A stretch of DNA of 10,300 bases, taken from NCBI GenBank assembly GCA_016210805.1, contig JACQTL010000361.1:1-10300 (forward strand), in the 5' to 3' direction. The notes under the pieces are model-generated. The model saw nothing but the letters and a program-made list of their open reading frames with translations. It was not told the DNA's origin and made no database searches. The position numbers were made by a program, and so were the translations under genes. The stretch comes from Actinomycetota bacterium (lineage in GTDB: Bacteria > Actinomycetota > UBA4738 > G016210805). Of this stretch, positions 4,905 through 10,300 are shown piece after piece (the stretch's first letter is position 1; the number at the start of each line of letters is the position of its first letter).

Positions 4905-7558
4905 CCGGGGGGGCCTCGTCCCCCCGCGATGAGCTCGAGCGCCTGGCCGGGCTCGTCGACCGCCACCGGAGGGTCGTGGACCGGGGACTCACCCTGCCGG
5001 CCGCGTGGCGTGGCCCGGTCCGCCGGGAGCTGGCCGGGGGGCCGGCTCCGGAGGAGCGCAGGCTGGTCGCCGCGGCCTTCGACCGGGCGGTCCCCCGGGC
5101 GGCGGCCGGCCGGGTACCGGACCTTCGGTGGCTCTTGGAGATGCACGCCGGCATCGTCCCCGGGGGCGGGGCCTTCCGGACGCGGCCGGCCCGCGCTTCG
5201 TCGTCCGGGGAGCCGGACCCGGGGGCGCCCCCGGAGGAGATCCGGGAGCTGGTGGACGGGGCGCTGAACCGGGCCCGGGACCCCGGGGACCCCTCTGCCG
5301 CCCTCCGCCTCCAGCTCGAGCTCACGCTGCTCCGCCCGTTCGACCGCGGGAGCGGGCGGACCGCTCGACTGGCGGCGTCCTGCGTGCTCGCCGGGGCGGG
5401 GTTCCGCTCCACGCTGTTCACCGGCGTGGAGCAGCACTCCAGCTTCGCGCCGCAGGTATACGTCCGGGCCCTGCGTGACGTCGCGGGCTCCGGCGAGGTC
5501 GACGCCTGGCTCCTGTACGCCCTCCGGGCCATGGCCGACCGGAGCGCCCTGGCCACCTGGTACCTGGAGCGGGGCGGTCTCCCGCGGCGCCGGCTGGCCC
5601 GGTGGGAGCGGGACCATCCCCGGGAAGCGGCGGCCCTGGCCGCGCAGCTCGATCGGATCCGGGCGGAGGAGGAGGACGACCGGGCCCGGCGACGGGTGGG
5701 CCGGCCTCCCGGCGCGGGCGGGCCGAGGCGGGGGCCGGTGCCCCGGGGGCCGGTCGAGGGCCACTCCCCCACCGTCGACGATCCCGTCCTGGCCCCGGCG
5801 GCGAGCGTGATCGTCCCGGCGTTCGACGACGCGGACACGATCGCCGCCTGCCTGCGGGGGCTCCGCGCCCAGGACCTCGACGAGCCCTTCGAGGTGGTCG
5901 TGGTGTCCTCCGGCCCCGACGCGACGCCGCACATCGTGCGGAGGGGGTTCCCGGAGGTCCGGGCCTTCCACTCCGAGGAGCGCCTGGGGCCGGGCGCGGC
6001 CCGGAACGCGGGGGTGGCTCGGTCCCGCGGGGAGGTGGTCGCCTTCCTGGCCGCCGACTGCGTCCCGGAGCCTGCCTGGCTGAGGCGGAGGGTCGAGGCT
6101 CATCGCGCCGGGCACGCCCTGGTCGGGGGGTTCGTGGACCGGGGCGAGGACGACACCCTCGCCGGCCGGGCCCAGTGGCTGGCCAAGTTCTGGGCCATGC
6201 TGCCCCACGAAGGTAGGCCGCCCCGCGTGGGCCGGGGCCCGCTCTTCCATCTCTCCTACCGGCGAGACGTCCTCGACCGCCACGGGCCCTTCCCGGAGGA
6301 GCACCTGGTCGGCGAGGACACCCTGTACAACCTGGCCCTGGTCGAGGCGGGCGAGCGGGTGCTGTACGACCCCGCGATCCGCGTGCGACACCTCTCCGAC
6401 CGGACGACCGCCGCGGTGCTCGGCGGGCAGCGGGAGCAGGGCGCCGCGGCGGGAGCCCTCTGCCGGCGGGAGCCGGACGTGGCCGCCTTCTTCCGGCCCT
6501 GGGTCCGTGGCTCCCCGCTGCTGGCCCCGCGCATCGCCGTCCGGGCGCTGGCCGCCGTGGCGCGGTACCGGCCGGGGGAGCTCCTCCGCTCTCTCGTCGC
6601 GTTCCCCCTCCTGGTCCGGGCGGTCGCGGCGAGGAGGAGGGCCTTCCGGCGGGCCTACCTGGGCCCCGGCGAGCCGCCGCCGTCACATGCGGGCGGAGGC
6701 TCGGTCCGGGCGGTCCGGCCCGCCGCGGCGGGGTCCAGGCCCCTGGTGACCGCCGTGGTCGCCGCGTTCGACGAGGAGGACCTCATCGCCCGGTGCCTGG
6801 ACTCGCTGCTCGCCCAGCGGGTCGACCGGCTGGAGGTCGTGGTCGTGGACGACGGCTCGCGGGACCGGACCGCCGAGATCGCCGAGAGCCGGGGGGTCCG
6901 GGTGATCCGGCTGGAGCACGGCGGTCCGGCCCGGGCCCGGAACGCCGGCGCGGCGGCGGCCTCCGGGGAGGTGCTGGCCTTCGTGGACGCCGACCTGGAG
7001 CTGGACGCCGACTGCCTCCGCCGCCTGGCCCGGCCCATCCTGGGAGGCAGGGCCCTGGGGACGTTCACGAAGGAGATGTGGGTGGCCAACCCCGAGCTCC
7101 CCTGGGCGGCCTGCTGGACTCTCAACCGCGGGTTCCCGGAGGGGCACGTCTTCCCGCCGGGGTTCCCGGATCGCTGGTCGAACTTCCGGGCCGTGGGGAG
7201 GGAGGCCTTCATGGCGGTGGGCGGGTACGAGGACGTGGGGTACGGGGAGGACATGACCCTCGCCCCCAAGCTCGGCGTCCCGGCAGTGGCCGTCCCCGGT
7301 GCGGTGATGTGGCACCACAACCCCAGCACGCTCGGGGAGGTGTGGGAGAACGCGGTGTGGATCGGCCGCGGCGTGCGGATCCGGGAGCTCGACCGCGTGT
7401 GGACGAGGTACGCGCCGTGGCGCTCGGTGGCCCGTGGGGTGTCGGTGGCCCGCCGCGAGAGGAAGCCGAGGTTCGTCCCGTTCAAGGTCGTGTTCGACGC
7501 CGGCATCCTGGTCGGCTACGCGGCCTCCCACCTCCGCCCCGCCCGCCACTGGAAGTGA
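4901..7558 (+). CDS. Fusion of a degenerate Fic domain with two GT2 glycosyltransferase domains
   Basis: One frame of 885 residues. Residues about 70-235 resemble a Fic domain: LRWLLEMHAGIVPGGGAFR (75-93), PPEEIRELVDGAL (110-122), then LLRPFDRGSGRTARL around 143-157. The Fic signature HPFx(D/E)GN(G/K)R reads RPFDRGSGR (145-153): the catalytic His is Arg145, the acidic residue is Arg149 and Asn is Ser151, so AMP transfer is not expected. A charged Arg/Pro/Gly linker (about 235-298) follows. The first GT2 domain (about 301-535) has VIVPAFDDADT, GAARNAG, LAADC (384-386 AAD instead of DxD) and GED (471-473). Basic and hydrophobic helices occupy about 537-590. The second GT2 domain (from 614) is canonical: VVAAFDEE, VVVDDGSRD (D650, D651), ARARNAG, FVDADLELD (DxD 696-698) and GED (782-784). 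Such domains transfer sugars from nucleotide-sugars at the cytosolic face of the membrane; donor and acceptor are unknown. No internal start with a well-placed ribosome site separates the domains. The upstream membrane-protein gene is ATGA-coupled. Confidence 0.85.
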   Translation: MTGGASSPRDELERLAGLVDRHRRVVDRGLTLPAAWRGPVRRELAGGPAPEERRLVAAAFDRAVPRAAAGRVPDLRWLLEMHAGIVPGGGAFRTRPARASSSGEPDPGAPPEEIRELVDGALNRARDPGDPSAALRLQLELTLLRPFDRGSGRTARLAASCVLAGAGFRSTLFTGVEQHSSFAPQVYVRALRDVAGSGEVDAWLLYALRAMADRSALATWYLERGGLPRRRLARWERDHPREAAALAAQLDRIRAEEEDDRARRRVGRPPGAGGPRRGPVPRGPVEGHSPTVDDPVLAPAASVIVPAFDDADTIAACLRGLRAQDLDEPFEVVVVSSGPDATPHIVRRGFPEVRAFHSEERLGPGAARNAGVARSRGEVVAFLAADCVPEPAWLRRRVEAHRAGHALVGGFVDRGEDDTLAGRAQWLAKFWAMLPHEGRPPRVGRGPLFHLSYRRDVLDRHGPFPEEHLVGEDTLYNLALVEAGERVLYDPAIRVRHLSDRTTAAVLGGQREQGAAAGALCRREPDVAAFFRPWVRGSPLLAPRIAVRALAAVARYRPGELLRSLVAFPLLVRAVAARRRAFRRAYLGPGEPPPSHAGGGSVRAVRPAAAGSRPLVTAVVAAFDEEDLIARCLDSLLAQRVDRLEVVVVDDGSRDRTAEIAESRGVRVIRLEHGGPARARNAGAAAASGEVLAFVDADLELDADCLRRLARPILGGRALGTFTKEMWVANPELPWAACWTLNRGFPEGHVFPPGFPDRWSNFRAVGREAFMAVGGYEDVGYGEDMTLAPKLGVPAVAVPGAVMWHHNPSTLGEVWENAVWIGRGVRIRELDRVWTRYAPWRSVARGVSVARRERKPRFVPFKVVFDAGILVGYAASHLRPARHWK

Positions 7559-7572
7559 ACCGGCGTCGACCC

Positions 7573-9558
7573 CTAGTCCGGGCGCCACTCGACCGCGGCC
7601 ACACCCACCGGTCCGGGGATCCCTTTCAGGTCCACCTCACGGGCGGCCGAGGCCGTGAACCGGTCCCCTGCCTCGGCCACCGTCTCGACGCTCGCCAGGA
7701 TCTCGCCCCCCTCGGCCAGAGCGGCGATTCGGGCGGCCTTGTGGACCTCCGACCCCCCGTAGTCCTGGCCCCGGCGCGTGGCCTCGGCCGCGTGGACGCC
7801 GATCCGGACCTGCGGCGAGAACCCGTGGGCCCGGCGGTGCTCGGCCAGGGCCCGCTGTATCGCCACCGCGCAGGTGATGGCCGAGCGGGGATCGGGGAAC
7901 GCCACGAAGAACCCGTCGCCCGTGTGGTGGGCCACCTCCCCTCCGTGCGTCGCGAAGAGCGACCGGAGGGTCTGGTCGTGCCAGGACAGGAGGTCCTCCC
8001 AGGCCTCGTCTCCGATGACCCCCACCAGGTCGGTGGACCTCACGATGTCGGTGAACATGAACGCGCGCCGGACCCGCTCCTGGCCGCCGGCGCCCGCGCC
8101 GAGCTCGCCGAGCAGCTCCCCGGCCCATGCCGCGGCGGGCCCGGCGCCCAGCCGCTCGAAGGCCGATCTCGCGGCCCGGAGCTCGAGGCGTGCGGCGTCC
8201 TCGTCTCCGATGGCCAGGTACGCCTTCCCCAGCAGGACCCGGACCTCCGCCGCCTCGTAGGGGGCCTCGACCTCCTGCCACGTCGCCCGGGCCCGCTTCA
8301 GCTCGGGCAGGGCTCCGGCGGGGTCGCCCTCCGCCAGGCTGACCGCCCCGCGCACGCAGGCCGCCATGGCCCGCAGCGAGGCCGCGTGGTTCCGGCCCAC
8401 GATGGAGTCGAGCTCGTCCGACGCGGCGGCGGCGGTCTCCACGTCACCCGCGGCCAGGGCGATCTCGGCCTGGGCGGCCAGCACCCTGACGCGAGCGCAG
8501 CGGTCCTCTCCCGCCGCGGCCAGGGCCTGGCGGATCCCGGCGGCCGCCGCCTCGACCTTCCCCTGGGCCAGCCGGAGGAGCGACAGGCCGGGCTGGGGGT
8601 CGAGGCCGAAGTCGTGGGCCCGCGCGTAGGCCTCCTCGGCGGCGGCCAGGTCCCCCATCCGCCGCCGGACCTCGCCGATCTGGTAGTTGGCCGGGCCCAG
8701 CCCCGAGTAGAAGTTGAACCGCGGGAGCTCCTCGCAGGCCAGCCGGGCCTGCTCCTCTGCCTGGGAGTACGAGCCGCGCAGCCGCATCAGCTCGGCCTGG
8801 TGGACCCGACAGACCCCCGGGAACGCCGGGATCGAGTGGCGCTCGCACCACCTGAGGGTGGCGTGGGTCCACTCCGCCGCCCGCCCGTAGTCCCCGAGCT
8901 TCGAGCAGACCCCGATCATCCCGCAGTACACGTAGCCCGCCGCCTCGGGACCGAGCTCCCCTCCCACCACGGAGACCATGGCCTCGTCCAGCATGGCCAG
9001 CCCCTCCGCCGTCCTCCCCAGGAGGCAGAGGCTGTGGCCCTTGTCGTGGAGGCTCATCCCGTGGAGCTCGCGATCCCCGGTCCGCTCGGCGATCTCCAGC
9101 GCCTCGTCGTAGTGCGCCATGGCGCCCTCGAAGTCCCCCTCGGTGACCCAGACGACGAGCCCCCACATCCAGGCCAGCCAGCCGTGGACCACCGAGTCGG
9201 GATGATCCTCCCCGAGCCGCTCCGCACGGGTCGCCCATCCGCCGGCCTGGGACATGGCCATCCGCATGCCGTTCTGCTCGGCCAGGCGGAAGGCCATCAT
9301 CGCCGCCGAGGCCCCGTCCCCCTCGTCGAGGTGTGCCCGATAGGCGCGCTCCAGGAGCTCGATCGTCTGGTCCGGGCGACCGGTCCACCACGCCGCGCGG
9401 GCCAGCAGCTCCAGCCCGTCCGCCGGGAGGGACCCGCTCCGATCCGCCTCGGTGAGGGCGTCGTAGGCCTCGTCCCAAGCGTGGCGCTCCAGCGCCTCGC
9501 GTCCGGCTCGCAGGGCGTCGTCTGCTACGCGGGTCACCCCCCGATGGTAAGCACTCAT
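7573..9558 (-). CDS. TPR-repeat protein with C-terminal class III adenylate/guanylate cyclase domain
   Basis: This 661-residue soluble protein starts at ATG 9558; there is no strong ribosome site, and GTG at codon 8 is an alternative. Residues about 15-480 are Ala/Leu-rich helical repeats of tetratricopeptide type, with units such as GDFEGAMAHYDEALEIAE and GDLAAAEEAYARAHDFG, expected to bind a protein or peptide partner. The cyclase homology domain begins at about 497: FTDIVRST carries metal-binding D504, HTGDGFFVAF carries the second metal Asp D548, and GSEVHKAARIAALA carries the transition-state Arg R610. The residue that is Lys in adenylate cyclases (often KHTGDG in actinobacteria) is His544, and the usual transition-state Asn is His606, as in many actinobacterial proteins with VHxAAR. 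It may make cAMP or another cyclic nucleotide, or act mainly as a sensor. It is convergent with the glycosyltransferase fusion, 14 bases apart, and probably monocistronic. Confidence 0.85.
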   Translation of the reverse strand: MSAYHRGVTRVADDALRAGREALERHAWDEAYDALTEADRSGSLPADGLELLARAAWWTGRPDQTIELLERAYRAHLDEGDGASAAMMAFRLAEQNGMRMAMSQAGGWATRAERLGEDHPDSVVHGWLAWMWGLVVWVTEGDFEGAMAHYDEALEIAERTGDRELHGMSLHDKGHSLCLLGRTAEGLAMLDEAMVSVVGGELGPEAAGYVYCGMIGVCSKLGDYGRAAEWTHATLRWCERHSIPAFPGVCRVHQAELMRLRGSYSQAEEQARLACEELPRFNFYSGLGPANYQIGEVRRRMGDLAAAEEAYARAHDFGLDPQPGLSLLRLAQGKVEAAAAGIRQALAAAGEDRCARVRVLAAQAEIALAAGDVETAAAASDELDSIVGRNHAASLRAMAACVRGAVSLAEGDPAGALPELKRARATWQEVEAPYEAAEVRVLLGKAYLAIGDEDAARLELRAARSAFERLGAGPAAAWAGELLGELGAGAGGQERVRRAFMFTDIVRSTDLVGVIGDEAWEDLLSWHDQTLRSLFATHGGEVAHHTGDGFFVAFPDPRSAITCAVAIQRALAEHRRAHGFSPQVRIGVHAAEATRRGQDYGGSEVHKAARIAALAEGGEILASVETVAEAGDRFTASAAREVDLKGIPGPVGVAAVEWRPD

Positions 9559-9579
9559 CCCGGAGCCCGCTCGAGGGTT

Positions 9580-9593
9580 CCCCTCCGGAGGGG
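9580..9593. repeat. Perfect 14-bp palindrome upstream of the cyclase gene
   Basis: CCCCTCCGGAGGGG is a perfect two-fold palindrome, 21 bases before the cyclase ATG and 17 bases before the -10 box of the tRNA gene. It lies in the 66-bp spacer between divergent transcription units, where an operator affecting both would sit. It could instead be a GC-rich chance palindrome or a small RNA hairpin in the cyclase leader. Confidence 0.4.
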
Positions 9594-9610
9594 CGCCGGG
9601 CGCGCCCCCC

Positions 9611-9616
9611 TACAAT
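9611..9616 (+). promoter_or_regulatory. -10 box of tRNA-Arg
   Basis: TACAAT, a near-consensus -10 hexamer in otherwise very GC-rich DNA, ends 8 bases before the first base of the tRNA. That puts the transcription start almost at the mature 5' end. No clear -35 is visible 16-19 bases upstream, where the sequence is GC-only and overlaps the 9580-9593 palindrome. Confidence 0.65.
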
Positions 9617-9624
9617 GGTCGAGA

Positions 9625-9698
9625 GCGCCGGTAGCTCAGGTGGACAGAGCGGCTGCCTTCTAAGCAGCGGGTCGGAGGTTCGAGTCCTCCCCGGCGCA
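9625..9698 (+). tRNA. tRNA-Arg (anticodon UCU)
   Basis: A complete cloverleaf can be drawn by hand. The acceptor stem GCGCCGG (9625-9631) pairs perfectly with CCGGCGC (9691-9697), followed by discriminator A9698. The D stem GCTC/GAGC is at 9634-9637 and 9647-9650. The anticodon stem GCTGC/GCAGC is at 9652-9656 and 9664-9668, with loop CTTCTAA giving anticodon TCT at 9659-9661. The variable loop is 5 bases, and the T stem GGAGG/CCTCC (9674-9678, 9686-9690) has loop TTCGAGT. The 3' CCA is not encoded. It reads AGA, a rare codon in a genome this rich in GC. tRNA 3' ends are common integration sites for mobile elements. Confidence 0.96.
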
Positions 9699-9715
9699 CT
9701 GACAAAGGGGACGAC

Positions 9716-9907
9716 ATGCAATCTGAGAGCGTGGATTCCCAGGAGGTCCTCAGGCGGTCCTGGTCGCGGCGGGGAGAGATCGTGGAGCCAAGCTCGTCAC
9801 GATCTCTGGCGGACTTGGACGGTGGCGACAGGCCTCAAGCGCCGGCAGGCAAGCCGCGAGCCCCAGGACAGCTAGGGTCGAAGCGAACGTCTGGCGATCA
9901 CGGATGA
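9716..9907 (+). CDS. Doubtful small ORF, 63 residues, function unknown
   Basis: The ATG at 9716 is preceded by AAAGGGG 5 bases upstream, a good ribosome site, which is the main reason to list it. The product is hydrophilic, rich in Ser, Arg, Asp and Gly, with no membrane segment and no family I recognise. Its third-position GC is only about two thirds, far below the genes to the left, so codon use does not support it. The hairpin at 9775-9807 lies inside it. Its TGA overlaps the ATG of the next small frame. It may be spurious or a remnant of acquired DNA. Confidence 0.25.
   Translation: MQSESVDSQEVLRRSWSRRGEIVEPSSSRSLADLDGGDRPQAPAGKPRAPGQLGSKRTSGDHG
9775..9807 (+). other. Strong nested hairpin downstream of tRNA-Arg
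   Basis: AGAGATCGTG (9775-9784) pairs perfectly with CACGATCTCT (9798-9807). The 13 bases between contain a second stem, GAGC/GCTC, around a CAA loop, so the whole folds as a 14-bp rod with a two-base bulge. No T-run follows, so it is not a classical terminator. It could be part of a structured RNA, a processing signal for the tRNA transcript, or a remnant of a mobile element end. Confidence 0.5.
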
Positions 9908-10068
9908 GCACGGCTCTCGCGATGATTGACCGCCCCCGTTCGACGAAGACGATGTGGCCGACGCTGCCGTGGATCGTCACCGCCGCCCTCGGCTGCTACA
10001 CCGCAGGCGAGGTGATGCGGTGCCGGCAACGCGCACCCAGTGTCTCGGGGCGACGCCGAGTCCGCTGA
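9904..10068 (+). CDS. Doubtful small ORF, 54 residues, possible single membrane helix
   Basis: The ATG at 9904 overlaps the TGA of the preceding 63-codon frame (ATGA), which would allow coupled translation. The product has a central hydrophobic stretch, MWPTLPWIVTAALGCYTAG (17-35), followed by an Arg-rich tail (RCRQRAPSVSGRRRVR), the pattern of a tiny membrane protein with the C terminus inside. There is no good ribosome site of its own and no recognised family. Another open frame, 9954-10178, overlaps it and looks less protein-like. Chance is a serious alternative. Confidence 0.25.
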   Translation: MSTALAMIDRPRSTKTMWPTLPWIVTAALGCYTAGEVMRCRQRAPSVSGRRRVR

Positions 10069-10163
10069 CCCAAGTGGACCCCGAGTGGTGTCACCGGGAT
10101 ACGCTGGCGATGGTCAGGTTGGTCGGTACTAAGGAACGCCTGGCCGAGTTGCTCCATGATGCG

Positions 10164-10192
10164 GCCCCATCGGGCTAGCGAGCCCGATGGGG

Positions 10193-10193
<1 letters not shown>
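10164..10193. terminator. 13-bp perfect-stem hairpin, probable terminator of the leftward gene at the right edge
   Basis: GCCCCATCGGGCT (10164-10176) and its exact complement AGCCCGATGGGGC (10181-10193) enclose the loop AGCG. The right arm touches the stop codon of the leftward gene (10193-10195), the place expected for its terminator. No T-run follows on either strand, as is common for actinobacterial hairpin terminators. It would also stop transcription arriving from the tRNA side. Confidence 0.65.

Positions 10194-10300
<107 letters not shown>

Larger units (their letters stand above)
9699..10163. other. Stretch without a recognisable gene, lower in GC
   Basis: About 465 bases between tRNA-Arg and the terminal hairpin. 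Hand-counted GC over 9721-9960 is about 66%, clearly below the protein genes to the left. No frame on either strand gives a protein I recognise. It contains two very short coupled frames and one strong hairpin, listed separately. I see no tmRNA, RNase P or SRP RNA signature. It may be decayed coding sequence of an acquired segment, a non-coding RNA, or plain spacer. Confidence 0.5.

Noticed and set aside
5660..5700. AGGAGGAGG inside the Fic-GT gene as a ribosome site for a separate glycosyltransferase start
   Set aside because: The next in-frame GTG is about 20 bases away, too far, and no ATG is near the GT2 domain start; the repeat simply encodes Glu codons in a charged linker.
4322..6391. 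A 689-codon open frame on the - strand
   Set aside because: It is antisense to the membrane protein and the Fic-GT gene, both of which have clear domains and motifs. The product is low-complexity Pro/Arg/Gly.
6793..9663. A 956-codon open frame on the + strand
   Set aside because: It crosses from inside the second GT2 domain, over the antisense of the TPR-cyclase gene, into the tRNA. Its product is Gly/Pro/Arg/His-rich without any fold, as expected for an empty frame in high-GC DNA.
9750..9980. A 76-codon minus-strand frame right of the tRNA
   Set aside because: It has a GTG start without a ribosome site, no family match, and is antisense to equally weak frames; nothing favours it over chance.
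9699..10163. tmRNA, RNase P RNA or SRP RNA in the gene-poor stretch
   Set aside because: None of their conserved segments is present, such as the tRNA-like tmRNA ends, the RNase P GAAAGTCC-type core or the SRP GGAAGCAGC loop.

Overview
The window is about 70% or more GC in its main part, with dense genes, GTG starts, ATGA stop/start overlaps, and paralogue types common in Actinomycetota: a TPR plus class III cyclase protein, a Ser/Pro-stalked membrane protein, and a tRNA without an encoded CCA. A high-GC actinobacterium, possibly an uncultured one, is the best guess; nothing here fixes the genus.

Layout, left to right. Positions 1-1493 (+) hold the end of a cyclase-family (kynurenine formamidase-like) hydrolase, coupled by an ATGA overlap to a zinc-dependent glucose dehydrogenase-type medium-chain dehydrogenase. 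Two bases later a leftward pair begins: a secreted or lipid-anchored protein with two Ig-like domains and a metzincin-like zinc protease (3876-2542), then an LdhA-type D-2-hydroxyacid dehydrogenase (2500-1496). A 179-bp divergent spacer (3877-4055) contains hairpins and candidate promoters for both sides.

Rightward from 4056 is a two-gene ATGA-coupled unit. The first gene is a type I single-pass membrane protein with a Ser/Pro/Thr-rich stalk. The second is an 885-residue protein in one unbroken frame that joins a Fic-fold domain with a broken Fic motif to two family-2 glycosyltransferase domains. This pair is the most unusual part of the window. I infer that the glycosyltransferase protein builds or attaches an envelope glycan and that the membrane protein is its substrate or partner.

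A convergent 661-residue TPR protein with a C-terminal class III nucleotide cyclase domain follows (9558-7573, -), then tRNA-Arg(UCU) (9625-9698, +) with a clear -10 box.

Right of the tRNA the base composition drops to about 66% GC (hand count over 9721-9960, against 78% in the line at 6001-6060). There are about 465 bases with no recognisable gene, only two tiny coupled open frames and a strong hairpin. The window ends with a 13-bp perfect-stem hairpin and the last 35 codons of a leftward gene that looks like a dihydrofolate reductase/RibD-C family protein. The tRNA edge plus composition change suggests, but does not prove, the border of an acquired segment.
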